A stretch of DNA of 64,000 bases, taken from positions 4,550,001 to 4,614,000 of the forward strand of contig NZ_CP087138.1 in assembly GCF_021650705.1 (NCBI RefSeq), in the 5' to 3' direction. The DNA comes from Pseudomonas sp. KNUC1026. Lineage in GTDB: Bacteria; Pseudomonadota; Gammaproteobacteria; Pseudomonadales; Pseudomonadaceae. This document shows, in pieces, positions 54,535-63,263 of the stretch (positions are counted from its first letter, which is position 1; each line of letters begins with the position of its first letter). A model generated the notes under the pieces. The model was not told the origin of the DNA. It saw only the letters and a list, made by a program, of their open reading frames with translations, and searched no databases. Both the position numbers and the translations under genes were made by a program.

Positions 54535-55236
54535 ATGACATCCCAGGACCAGACCCCGGTTAATAGTGCGGAAGAGGCCCTCAAGCATATCGTCGACGGC
54601 TTCCGGCATTTCCACCAAGAAGTGTTCCCGCAGCAGCAAGAGCTGTTCAAGAAGCTTGCAACCGCGCAAGCGCCACGGGCGATGTTCATCACGTGCGCGG
54701 ATTCACGCATCGTTCCGGAGCTGATCACCAACAGCTCGCCAGGCACACTGTTCGTCACCCGCAACGTCGGCAACGTCGTGCCGCCTTATGGGCAGATGAA
54801 CGGCGGCGTTTCGACGGCGATCGAGTACGCAGTCATGGCGTTGGGCGTGCAGCACATCATCGTATGCGGCCACTCCGACTGCGGCGCCATGCGCGCAGTG
54901 CTCAACCCTGACAGCCTCGAAAAGATGCCCACTGTAAAAGCCTGGCTGCGCCACGCTGAGGTCGCTAAAACAGTGGTGCATGACAACTGTAACTGCGCAA
55001 CCGAGGCCGAAAGCATGGGCGTGCTTACCGAGGAGAATGTTATCGCGCAACTGCAACACTTGCGTACTCACCCCTCGGTAGCCTCACGCCTGGCCAGCGG
55101 GCAGCTGTTCATCCATGGTTGGGTGTACAACATCGAAACCAGCGAAATCAAAGCCTACGATGCAGTCGAGGATCGTTTCCTGTCGCTGAGCCAAGCCACG
55201 AACATCCCCAGCGCGAGCCCCAAAGGCCGCTTTTGA
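54535..55236 (+). CDS. can: Beta-class carbonic anhydrase
   Basis: Interconverts CO2 and bicarbonate. The 233-residue zinc enzyme has ligands Cys54 (CADSR, with Asp56/Arg58), His113 and Cys116 (CGHSDCGAM). I chose the ATG at 54535, preceded by AGAGGA. The AT-rich 276-bp gap upstream has no gene and is the likely promoter region. It is followed by a SulP transporter, a common bicarbonate-handling pair. Confidence 0.95.
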   Translation: MTSQDQTPVNSAEEALKHIVDGFRHFHQEVFPQQQELFKKLATAQAPRAMFITCADSRIVPELITNSSPGTLFVTRNVGNVVPPYGQMNGGVSTAIEYAVMALGVQHIIVCGHSDCGAMRAVLNPDSLEKMPTVKAWLRHAEVAKTVVHDNCNCATEAESMGVLTEENVIAQLQHLRTHPSVASRLASGQLFIHGWVYNIETSEIKAYDAVEDRFLSLSQATNIPSASPKGRF

Positions 55237-55313
55237 TCGCCTAGCCGATCCGATCCACAGGCCAGCGACGGCTGCTCACTCCTTGCGTGCAGCCACGGCC
55301 ACCGCCGTTTCCC

Positions 55314-55328
55314 AATAACAACAACAAC
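55314..55328 (+). promoter_or_regulatory. A-rich (AAN)n motif, candidate Hfq/Crc binding site
   Basis: AATAACAACAACAAC consists of five AAN-type triplets, the pattern bound by Hfq with Crc in Pseudomonas. It lies in the can-sulP gap, 124 bases before the sulP start, so a direct effect on sulP translation is uncertain. Confidence 0.35.
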
Positions 55329-55452
55329 GGTATTGCGCACCCTTTCCGAGTACGGGGCAGCCTGCTGCTGCATCGTTCTCGGGAGATGGTGCGCGCGTGC
55401 CTGCCAGGGACGCGGCGGTGCCGGGCCTGAATGCTCATTCAGGAGAGTGAAC

Positions 55453-56979
55453 ATGAACGTTTCTCAAACCAAGGCATCGATGCCACGGGAATTGATGGCC
55501 TCAGTGGTCGTGTTCCTGGTGGCGCTACCGCTGTGCATGGGCATCGCCATTGCGTCGGGCGTCCCTCCCGCCAAAGGGCTGATTACCGGCATCATCGGCG
55601 GCATTGTCGTGGGCATGATGGCCGGCTCGCCTTTGCAGGTCAGTGGCCCGGCCGCCGGCCTGGCCGTGCTGGTATTCGAACTGGTGCGCCAACATGGCCT
55701 GCCGATGTTGGGGCCTATCCTGCTACTGGCAGGCTTTCTGCAACTGCTGGCCGGCCGCTTGCGCCTGGGCTGCTGGTTCCGTGTCACGGCGCCGGCGGTG
55801 GTGTACGGGATGCTGGCGGGTATCGGCGTTCTGATTGTCTTATCGCAGATACATGTGATGCTCGATCAGGCGCCACAACCTTCGGGCCTGCAGAACCTTT
55901 TGGAATTCCCAGGCGCAGTCGCCGAATCCCTGCCTACCCTGGGCGGCGGTGCTGGCTGGCAGGCCGGGCTGCTCGGCCTTCTCACCATTGCGATCATGTA
56001 TGCCTGGGAGAAGCTCAAGCCCGCACGGCTTCGGTTCGTACCCGGTGCATTACTGGGTGTGACTGCAGCGACGCTGGCAAGCCTGGCCTTCACCCTTCCC
56101 GTCCGCCGCGTAGAAGTACCTGACAATCTCGCCCAAGCCATCGACTGGATCACTCCGGCCGGGCTTATGAACCTTGCAGACCCCACCCTTCTGATCGCAG
56201 CTGTCGCTGTAGCCTTCATCGCCAGTGCCGAGACATTGTTGTCGGCAGCTGCGGTGGACCGCATGCACAGCGGCGTGAGGTCTGACTTTGATCGAGAGCT
56301 CTCAGCGCAAGGCGTGGGCAACATGCTGTGCGGCATCCTGGGCGCGCTGCCGATGACCGGCGTGATCGTGCGCAGTTCGGCCAACGTCCAGGCCGGGGCG
56401 CAGACGCGCTACTCGGCGGTCATGCACGGCGTATGGCTGCTCGGTTTCGTGGTGCTGTTGTCGAGCCTGCTGCAAAGCATCCCGATTGCGAGCCTGGCGG
56501 GCGTGCTGGTCTTCACAGGCATCAAGCTGGTGGATTTCAAAGCCCTGCGAGGCCTCGGCCGCTACGGCCGCATGCCGATGTTCACCTACGCGGCCACTGC
56601 GTTGGCGATTGTGTTCACTGACCTGCTGACCGGTGTGTTGCTGGGTTTCGCGCTCACATTGGTACGCCTCGCTTTCAAGGCGGCGCGCCTGAAGATCCAG
56701 GTTGTGCCCACCGGCGAAGGCGAAGTGGAATTGCGCATGGCAGGGGCGGCCACCTTCCTCAAGGTGCCTGCGCTGACCAAGGCGTTGGACAGCATCAAGC
56801 CTGGCACCCGGGTGTACGTGCCCTTGGGTAACCTCAGCTATATCGACCACTCGTGCCTGGAGCTACTTGAAGACTGGGGCCGTGCCAATCAGGCCAGCGG
56901 CTCACGAATGATCATCGAGAGCCGTGGCTTGAAACGCAGGATCGAGGGGCAGTTGCGAACCCATGCCGGTATGGGTTGA
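55453..56979 (+). CDS. SulP-family anion transporter
   Basis: A 508-residue inner-membrane transporter with about 10-12 hydrophobic segments, a conserved N-terminal ALPLCMGIAIASGVPPAKGL, and a C-terminal STAS domain (about 420-500: VYVPLGNLSYIDHSCLELLE). It is adjacent to beta-carbonic anhydrase, so bicarbonate is a plausible substrate, with sulfate as the alternative. I chose the ATG at 55453, with AGGAGAG upstream. The frame is intact. Confidence 0.9.
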   Translation: MNVSQTKASMPRELMASVVVFLVALPLCMGIAIASGVPPAKGLITGIIGGIVVGMMAGSPLQVSGPAAGLAVLVFELVRQHGLPMLGPILLLAGFLQLLAGRLRLGCWFRVTAPAVVYGMLAGIGVLIVLSQIHVMLDQAPQPSGLQNLLEFPGAVAESLPTLGGGAGWQAGLLGLLTIAIMYAWEKLKPARLRFVPGALLGVTAATLASLAFTLPVRRVEVPDNLAQAIDWITPAGLMNLADPTLLIAAVAVAFIASAETLLSAAAVDRMHSGVRSDFDRELSAQGVGNMLCGILGALPMTGVIVRSSANVQAGAQTRYSAVMHGVWLLGFVVLLSSLLQSIPIASLAGVLVFTGIKLVDFKALRGLGRYGRMPMFTYAATALAIVFTDLLTGVLLGFALTLVRLAFKAARLKIQVVPTGEGEVELRMAGAATFLKVPALTKALDSIKPGTRVYVPLGNLSYIDHSCLELLEDWGRANQASGSRMIIESRGLKRRIEGQLRTHAGMG

Positions 56980-56980
56980 C

Positions 56981-57619
56981 TCAAGCGACGCCCAGGCCAA
57001 TACCCAGCTGGCGCGACAGGCAAGGCCAGCGTTTCCAGGCTGCGCCTGTCTCGGGGCTGGTAAGGGTGCTCTTGTAGGCCTGCACCGCCTCCAGCTCGAA
57101 GCTCTCTTCGTCCAGCAGGTGGTCGACCGAATGATGCACCACCTCATCGAGTTGATTGGCGAAGTTTTCGCCAATCAACCGATGCGCGATGACATTGGCC
57201 ACTGTAGTGTCCAACGGGATCAGCGGCTGGCTGAAGTGGCGGATGTACAGGTCGTTGACTTCCTCCACCAGCCGGTGCGCCAGGTAAGCCTCGTCCAGCA
57301 GGCAAGCCAGGCCTTCGTGATCCTGCGTGATGTGCGGCGGCTTGAAGAAGTAGTCTTCGGCGATCTTCAGCACCGGCTTGATCTGCGACTCGATACCCGC
57401 CTCTCGGGCTACCGAGGCAGCCGCATCGATCAGGTCTGGCACCTGTTCGATGTAGGCGCCGACAAAGCGCGCCAGCGCCTGCTTCGGGTCACTGTTTTCG
57501 AAACTGATAGACGGGTGCAAGGCGGGCAGCTGTTTTTCCAGCTGCTGACGTAACTGGCCAGTGGCCTCTTCATGAGCGTGGGCGCGCTCGATCTGCTCGC
57601 GCAATGCGGCGGTTTTCAT
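56981..57619 (-). CDS. Conserved hypothetical protein (PA0104-like)
   Basis: A 212-residue soluble, mostly helical protein. Notable stretches are SFENSDPKQALARFVGAYIE, KPPHITQDHEGLACLLDEAY and VEEVNDLYIRHFSQPLIPLD. No catalytic motif or signal peptide is recognised. I chose the ATG at 57619 because upstream codons lack a ribosome site. It converges on sulP one base from its stop. In P. aeruginosa the matching gene (PA0104, from memory) precedes the aa3 oxidase cluster, which is absent here. Confidence 0.7.
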   Translation of the reverse strand: MKTAALREQIERAHAHEEATGQLRQQLEKQLPALHPSISFENSDPKQALARFVGAYIEQVPDLIDAAASVAREAGIESQIKPVLKIAEDYFFKPPHITQDHEGLACLLDEAYLAHRLVEEVNDLYIRHFSQPLIPLDTTVANVIAHRLIGENFANQLDEVVHHSVDHLLDEESFELEAVQAYKSTLTSPETGAAWKRWPCLSRQLGIGLGVA

Positions 57620-57807
57620 GAACTCTCCACGAAATGTTCTGTTACCAACGTGAGGGTCGATACGATAGCTGGCAACTGGCCGCTTGTAAGACGTATTTGT
57701 CATATTTGAATGGCATAGAGGTCAATCCGGTTATATCAGCCACCTCGCCTGCACCTGATCCGTGGATGCGGTAAGGTGTCGGCCCAACCTCACTGCTCGC
57801 ATTGGCC

Positions 57808-58440
57808 ATGTCCAGAACCCAGAAAATGCTGTTTGGTGCCTTTGCCATTATCGCAATTGCGGCCGCCGCGTTTTTGCCGCGCCTGCTTGAGCAGCGCCAA
57901 TTGGCAGACGACCCAGAGTTGCTGGGTGCAGGCATTATCCTGTTGCAGCAGGGCCGCGACATGCCTCAGCTGCAAATGCTCGACCAGAACGAACAGCCTG
58001 TGCAGCTTGACTCCCTAAAAGGGCAATGGAGCTTGCTGTTCTTCGGTTACACCTTCTGCCCTGACATCTGCCCCACCACACTGGCCCAGCTACGCAACAT
58101 TCGCGGCAAGCTGCCCACTGCCTCGGCACAGCGGCTACAGGTGTATCTGGTGAGTGTTGACCCAGCCCGGGACACGCCTGCGCGGTTGAAGGAGTACCTG
58201 GGGTATTTCGACAAGAGCTTCAAGGGGCTGAGCGGGCCGCCTGAAACGTTGGGCAGATTCTCGGATGCTGTCAGCATCCCGTACGTGCCAGCCGATACGA
58301 GCAAGCCCAATTACACCGTACAGCACAGTGGGAATCTGGCGCTGGTTGGGCCCGATGGCCGTTTGCGTGGGTTCATCCGTGCGCCATTCGACAGCCAGAA
58401 GTTGCTAGCGGTATTACCCGCTTTGCTCAGGCGCGATTGA
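57808..58440 (+). CDS. Sco1/SenC copper chaperone
   Basis: Thioredoxin-fold protein that delivers copper to cytochrome oxidase. It has about 210 residues, an N-terminal membrane anchor (MLFGAFAIIAIAAAAFLP), the copper-binding motif FCPDICP and the conserved His in VQHSGNLALVG. I chose the ATG at 57808. It normally ends the aa3 oxidase gene cluster, but here no oxidase gene is adjacent. It may serve another copper oxidase such as cbb3, or act in redox defence. Confidence 0.9.
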   Translation: MSRTQKMLFGAFAIIAIAAAAFLPRLLEQRQLADDPELLGAGIILLQQGRDMPQLQMLDQNEQPVQLDSLKGQWSLLFFGYTFCPDICPTTLAQLRNIRGKLPTASAQRLQVYLVSVDPARDTPARLKEYLGYFDKSFKGLSGPPETLGRFSDAVSIPYVPADTSKPNYTVQHSGNLALVGPDGRLRGFIRAPFDSQKLLAVLPALLRRD

Positions 58441-58443
58441 GGC

Positions 58444-60219
58444 TCAGATAGGCAGGGCCATGTAGAACTGAGTACCTTGGCCGGGGCGGGAGTAAACACC
58501 CATCCGCCCGCCATGCAGTTGCAGGATTTCCTTGCACAGCGCCAACCCCAGGCCGGCGCCGCCTTTCTTGCGGCCTACCTGCACGAACGGTTCGAAAATA
58601 CGCCCTTGCTGGCCGTAGGCTATGCCCTCACCTGTGTCTTCGACGCTGATGATCACCCGCTCAGCGTGGCGGCGTGCCTGCAAACGAATGTGCCCACCCT
58701 CTGGCGTGTGGCGGATGGCGTTGTCGAGCAGGTTGTCCAGCACGCGGTCCAGCTGGGTTTCGTCACACTGCATCCGTGGCAGGCCATCAGGGACGTCCAT
58801 CAACAGTTCAATGCCGCCGGCCAGTGCTGCCTGCGCATGCCGCTGATGGGCACGTTCGAGCAACAGCTGCACATTGCAGGGCGCCAGCGTCAGCTTTTGC
58901 TGCCCACTCTGATAGCGCGAGAAATTCAACAGGTCGTTGATCAACTGCATCAAGCGCTGCATCTCATCCTTGACGGTGACGAACAGGTCCTCTTCGCGTG
59001 AGCCGGCCGCAAAATGCAGACGTTCCTGAAGCAGCCCGAACGCCATGTGCATACCGGTGACCGGTGTGCGCAACTCATGAGACGCGCGCAGGATGAACTC
59101 ACTGCGCACTCGCTCGAACGCACGCTGCTCGGTCACATCGTGCAGCACCATCACCGCGCCGAGAATCTGCTCAGAGGGATGGGTGACCGGGGTCAGGCTG
59201 CAGGCCAGCAGGCGCGGCTCGCCCCCTACTTCGAAGCTAAGGTCTTCCAGCGCCCTTTCAAGCGAACCGCCGCACAGGATCAGCCGCAGGTGCTCGTCCA
59301 GGTCGGGACGGCCCAGCGCCTGGCCCAGGCTCATGCCAAGGCGATCGTCTTCCCAGCCAAGCTGGCGCTGTGCGACTGGGTTCAAGTGCTCCAGCAGGCC
59401 CTCGCGATCAATCATCAGCAGGCCATCGTCGATACTGTCGAGCACCGCTTGCAGGCGTTGCTGGCCCGCAAGCAGTTCGTCGACATTGGTGGCCTGGTGC
59501 TCGCGCAGTGCCTTGGCCATGCTTCCGAAGCGGCGGGTGAGCAGGCTCATTTCCGGCGCGCGAGACAGCGGCAGCACCACTTCGTAATTACCCTTGCCGA
59601 TCTGGTCGGCAGCCTTGACCAGTGCTTCGATCGGCTCGCCGAAGCGACGGGCAACGCGATTTGCCGTCAGGAAGCCGATCACCAGCACTGCGATGCCTAC
59701 CAGCCCCAACAGCGCGGATATCCAAACGGCGTGGCGATGAGAAATCTGCCCGGTGCCGTCGATCGACTCGATGGTGGCTTTGTAGGCTGCAATCAGGTCG
59801 TTGCGTACGGTGTTGAAGGCGAGTCCCAGCTCTGGGTCGGTGTTCACCACGCGGCCTTCGGCCATCACTCGCTCATAAACTTGCAGATAGCGCTGGTAAT
59901 TTTCGCTGGCCTGGCTGAAGGCTGAGCGCTCTGCTGCACTTGCCGGCAGCGCTATGGCTTTGTCCAGCAATGCCTGGAAGTCGGTCTGGGTTTTGGCCAG
60001 CGCTGATGGGTCTGGCGTGTTCGCCATCGTCATCACCAACTGATCGCCCAGGTTCTGCCGCAGCTTCAACCCTGCTTCGAGCGTGCCGACGTTGCCACGC
60101 ATCACGTCTTCCTGGCTACCGGCGATCTGCATCACACTGACCAGCCCGAGCAACAGCCCAAGCAGGGCGACGGTGATCAGCGCCGAAATGCTCAGAAACA
60201 GCCGCGTGCGCAACTTCAT
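58444..60219 (-). CDS. kinB: Sensor histidine kinase KinB
   Basis: Inner-membrane kinase partnered with AlgB, and known in P. aeruginosa to restrain alginate production. It has about 591 residues: two membrane helices (about 7-30 and 165-188) around a periplasmic four-helix sensor, then HAMP, PAS, a phosphoacceptor domain (His381 in RASHELRTPVTG) and an ATPase domain (NLLDNAIRHTPEGG, GGAGLGLALC). I prefer the ATG at 60219 because GAGG sits six bases upstream. A GTG at 60231 overlapping the algB stop is possible but lacks a site. Confidence 0.93.
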   Translation of the reverse strand: MKLRTRLFLSISALITVALLGLLLGLVSVMQIAGSQEDVMRGNVGTLEAGLKLRQNLGDQLVMTMANTPDPSALAKTQTDFQALLDKAIALPASAAERSAFSQASENYQRYLQVYERVMAEGRVVNTDPELGLAFNTVRNDLIAAYKATIESIDGTGQISHRHAVWISALLGLVGIAVLVIGFLTANRVARRFGEPIEALVKAADQIGKGNYEVVLPLSRAPEMSLLTRRFGSMAKALREHQATNVDELLAGQQRLQAVLDSIDDGLLMIDREGLLEHLNPVAQRQLGWEDDRLGMSLGQALGRPDLDEHLRLILCGGSLERALEDLSFEVGGEPRLLACSLTPVTHPSEQILGAVMVLHDVTEQRAFERVRSEFILRASHELRTPVTGMHMAFGLLQERLHFAAGSREEDLFVTVKDEMQRLMQLINDLLNFSRYQSGQQKLTLAPCNVQLLLERAHQRHAQAALAGGIELLMDVPDGLPRMQCDETQLDRVLDNLLDNAIRHTPEGGHIRLQARRHAERVIISVEDTGEGIAYGQQGRIFEPFVQVGRKKGGAGLGLALCKEILQLHGGRMGVYSRPGQGTQFYMALPI

Positions 60220-60227
60220 CGACAGCC

Positions 60228-61574
60228 TCACAGGTTGTATTGCTTGCGCTTGCGGTACAGGGTCGAGGCGTCGATGCCGAGCGTCTTGGCCGCCTGATCA
60301 AGGGTATCGCTGGTGGCCAGTACCGCGCCGATGTGGGCCTTTTCCAGTTCGTCCAGGCTCATGGCGGCGCCAATTCGCGGCGCATTGGTAGTGGGTTGCT
60401 CGCCCATGCCCAGGTGGCTGACTTCGACTTTCTCTTGTGGGCAGATGATGCTGGCGCGCTCGATGACGTTGCGCAGCTCACGAATGTTGCCTGGCCAGCG
60501 GTAGTTGAGCAGCGCCGAGCGCGCTTCCTCGCTGAAGCTACGGGCCGGGCGGGCGTACTCCTTGACGAAACGGGCCAGAAAACGTTCGGCCAGAGTCAGG
60601 ATGTCCTCACTGCGTTCGCGCAGGGGCGGCAGGTGCAGGGTGATCACGTTGAGGCGGTACAGCAAGTCCTCACGGAAGCGCCCTTCGCGGACCATGTCTT
60701 CGAGGTTGAGGTTGGTCGCAGCGAGGATGCGCACATCGGCGCGGCGGGTGACCGGGTCGCCCACGCGTTCGTATTCCTTGTCCTGGATGAACCGCAGCAG
60801 CTTGGGCTGCAGGGCAAGAGGGAAGTCACCGATCTCATCGAGGAACAACGTACCGCCATCGGCCTGATTGACGCGGCCCAGCGTGCTTTCACTGGCGCCG
60901 GTGAAGGCGCCGCGGCTGTGGCCGAACAGCTCGCTTTCCATCAGGTCTGCGGAAAGCGACGGGCAGTTGATGGTCACGCAGGCTTTCTTGGCGCGCTTGC
61001 TCCAGCCGTGAATGGCGCGAGCGAGCTCACCCTTGCCGGTGCCGGATTCCCCGAGAATGAGGATGTTGGCGTCGGTGACCGCGACCTGGCGGGCCGTTTC
61101 CAGCACCACCATCATTGCCGGGCTGTGCGAGTCCAGGCCGTCCTTGGGCTTGCGGACTTCGCCTTCGAGGGCCTCCAGGCGTGCCGAAAGCTGGCGAACT
61201 TCCAACTGCTTGGCGGTCGCCAGGCGCAATTGATCGGGGCTGCAAGGCTTGACCAGATAGTCGGCTGCGCCGGCCTGGATGGCATCGACTGCGGTATCGA
61301 CTGCGGAGTGCGCCGTCACGATCACCACCCGCATCCAGGGAGCCTGTACTCGCATCTGCGCCAGCACATCCAGGCCGCTGTCTTCGCCCAGGCGCAGGTC
61401 GAGGAAGCACAGGTCGAACACCTGGCGTTGCAGCAGCGCATCGGCTTGAGCGGCACTGGCCGCGGTGGCCACGCTGTAGCCTTCATCCTCAAGGCAATAG
61501 CGGAAAGTGCGCAGGATGGCTGCTTCGTCGTCGACCAGCAGTATGCGGCCCTGGTGCCCGGTCTCGGATTCCAT
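60228..61574 (-). CDS. algB: NtrC-family response regulator AlgB
   Basis: A 448-residue regulator of alginate and virulence genes in Pseudomonas. The receiver domain has the phospho-acceptor Asp59 in CFLDLRLGED. The AAA+ domain has Walker A GESGTGKGEL, the sigma-54 contact loop GAFTGA and Walker B GGTLFLDEIGDFP. A Fis-type HTH lies at the end (LDQAAKTLGIDASTLYRKRK). I chose the ATG at 61574 (MESETGHQGRILLVDDEAA), with AGGAGAG upstream. It is co-transcribed with kinB and divergent from a BON-domain gene. Confidence 0.95.
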   Translation of the reverse strand: MESETGHQGRILLVDDEAAILRTFRYCLEDEGYSVATAASAAQADALLQRQVFDLCFLDLRLGEDSGLDVLAQMRVQAPWMRVVIVTAHSAVDTAVDAIQAGAADYLVKPCSPDQLRLATAKQLEVRQLSARLEALEGEVRKPKDGLDSHSPAMMVVLETARQVAVTDANILILGESGTGKGELARAIHGWSKRAKKACVTINCPSLSADLMESELFGHSRGAFTGASESTLGRVNQADGGTLFLDEIGDFPLALQPKLLRFIQDKEYERVGDPVTRRADVRILAATNLNLEDMVREGRFREDLLYRLNVITLHLPPLRERSEDILTLAERFLARFVKEYARPARSFSEEARSALLNYRWPGNIRELRNVIERASIICPQEKVEVSHLGMGEQPTTNAPRIGAAMSLDELEKAHIGAVLATSDTLDQAAKTLGIDASTLYRKRKQYNL

Positions 61575-61781
61575 CGTCCGACGCTCTCCTAAAAAATACG
61601 ATGTAGTTACCCGGTGGTCGGGCAGGTTGCAATGCCCGATTGTGAGGCATTCGGCACCCCGCGCGGTAGCCATTGCAAACAGACAACGGTAACTCGCTGA
61701 AATTCTGCAAAAATGCGCGGTTGCGTGCACAGGGCCATGGCTTGCTAGGCTTTGCCTTCATCCCCGATGTAGGAGAGTGCA

Positions 61782-62615
61782 ATGCCGCTTCGTATTCCTC
61801 GCGCCTGGGCCGCCGGCTGCGCCGCCCTGGCTGTCGCTCACATGGCACTGGCAGCGCCTGCCGCCAAGCCACCAGGCGAACAGGCCGGCGCCATCTGGAT
61901 GGCCTTTGCCCTGAACAAGCGACTAAGCCCTTACGACCTGGGTGTGCAAGTGACAGAGGGCCGTGCTGTGCTGACTGGCAAGGTTGAAAACCAGCAGGAT
62001 AAAGACCTGGCGGCCGAGGTAGCGCAAGCGGCCGGCGACACAAGCCAGGTTGATAACAAATTGACAATCGACCCAACACTGGCCGAGCAGCCACCCGCGC
62101 GCCAAGCGGTGGCCCAGCGGATCGACGATGCCACATTGACCGCTACGATTCGCGCCAAGCTGACCTGGAACGCCGCCACCGCAGGTTCGGACATCATGGT
62201 AAGCACCGATACCGGCACGGTAACCCTCAAGGGGCGAGCGCTGACCGCCGACGCCAAGCTGGTTGCGGGCACGTTGGCCAGCACCACCGACGGCGTAACG
62301 GTAGTGAACAACCTGATCAGCCTCAGCGCTGCCGACACCCAGACTACCCGCGCCGAAACCGATGCCAAAACTACCGACGAAAGCGTTACCGACGCCTGGA
62401 TAACCAGCAAAGTCAAAGCGAGCTTTCTCTATGACCGCAACCTGGATGCCTTGAGCATCGAGGTAAAAGTGCGCGAGGGCGTAGTGAGGCTATCGGGCGA
62501 AGTGGCCAGCAGCGAACAGAAGACCCAAGCCGTTGAAGTTGCCCGCAGGCTCAGAGGGGTGCGTGGCGTGGATGCCGACCTTTTGAAGGTCTCGCTCAGT
62601 GGCGCCACGCAGTGA
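61782..62615 (+). CDS. Exported BON-domain protein
   Basis: A 277-residue periplasmic protein: signal peptide (MPLRIPRAWAAGCAALAVAH), then three BON-like repeats at about 28-95, 115-180 and 200-275. The last two have the pattern ATIRAKLTWNAATAGSDIMV ... GTVTLKGRA and WITSKVKASFLYDRNLDALS ... GVVRLSGEV. BON domains bind phospholipid or the envelope, as in OsmY. It is divergent from algB. The role is probably envelope stress protection, by family resemblance. Confidence 0.88.
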   Translation: MPLRIPRAWAAGCAALAVAHMALAAPAAKPPGEQAGAIWMAFALNKRLSPYDLGVQVTEGRAVLTGKVENQQDKDLAAEVAQAAGDTSQVDNKLTIDPTLAEQPPARQAVAQRIDDATLTATIRAKLTWNAATAGSDIMVSTDTGTVTLKGRALTADAKLVAGTLASTTDGVTVVNNLISLSAADTQTTRAETDAKTTDESVTDAWITSKVKASFLYDRNLDALSIEVKVREGVVRLSGEVASSEQKTQAVEVARRLRGVRGVDADLLKVSLSGATQ

Positions 62616-62725
62616 TCGTGCAAGTTGACCGACCCTGGCACGGATATCGGGCAACTTGCTTGCTGGCCGGGTAGGATTAGCATCTCTATGTTGTTGATTT
62701 ATAAGGGTTAATTTTTTATAGAAAC

Positions 62726-62744
62726 TTGGCATGCGGGCTGCAAT
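62726..62744 (+). promoter_or_regulatory. Candidate sigma-54 promoter
   Basis: TTGGCAT-GCGGG-CTGCAAT has the invariant GG (62728-62729) and GC (62740-62741) at the correct 10-bp gap of -24/-12 promoters, with two mismatches to TGGCAC-N5-TTGCA. It lies about 45 bases before the gene at 62790. Confidence 0.45.
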
Positions 62745-62789
62745 GTTGTTTGCAAACCCCCATGAATCAAGCCGCAGAGGATTATCAGG

Positions 62790-63068
62790 ATGAACCGTCA
62801 ACATTATGAAAGCGTTGCCGTTTCCTCCCTGGACATCCGCAAGGGCCTGTTCGCATTGCTGGCCACGCTCGTGACACTCATTGCCTGCCAGCAATTCATT
62901 TATTGGAACCAGCCCGCTGAACCGCTGATCCATACAACTCATGCCACCGCAATGCCCCGCCTGAGCGAAGTCAGTGCTCATGGTGACCAGGCCAACGGCC
63001 GCCTCCAGGCGTCCGGCACGGTGGAGTCGTTCGACCAAGCCCCGCGCGAACCGCGCTGGGTGTTCTGA
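62790..63068 (+). CDS. Small single-pass membrane protein of unknown function
   Basis: A 92-residue protein with a short cytoplasmic N-terminus, one hydrophobic helix (residues about 20-38: LFALLATLVTLIACQQF), and a soluble tail rich in His, Ala and Gly. I recognise no family. It lies 29 bases upstream of the DUF1328 gene on the same strand and behind the candidate sigma-54 site. It may therefore belong to one operon with DUF1328 and the lysozyme inhibitor. The ATG is preceded by a weak purine-rich site. Confidence 0.6.
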   Translation: MNRQHYESVAVSSLDIRKGLFALLATLVTLIACQQFIYWNQPAEPLIHTTHATAMPRLSEVSAHGDQANGRLQASGTVESFDQAPREPRWVF

Positions 63069-63097
63069 CCGATCACTCTCGTTGAAGGAGCAAGACC

Positions 63098-63262
63098 ATG
63101 CTGAGTTGGGCCGTTACTTTCCTGATTATCGCCATCATCGCCGCCGTGCTGGGTTTCGGTGGTATCGCAGGTGCAGCTGCCGGTATCGCGAAGATTCTGT
63201 TCGTCGTCTTCCTGGTACTGTTCGTCGCATCGTTCTTCTTTGGCCGTCGCGGCAAGCTCTGA
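63098..63262 (+). CDS. DUF1328 (YtjA-type) small membrane protein
   Basis: A 54-residue protein made almost entirely of two hydrophobic helices (WAVTFLIIAIIAAVLGFGGI and ILFVVFLVLFVASFFFG), ending in a basic GRRGKL. This is the DUF1328/YtjA family, common in Pseudomonas and induced by envelope or osmotic stress. GAAGGAG lies seven bases before the ATG. The next gene starts two bases after its stop. Function unknown. Confidence 0.88.
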   Translation: MLSWAVTFLIIAIIAAVLGFGGIAGAAAGIAKILFVVFLVLFVASFFFGRRGKL

Positions 63263-63263
63263 C

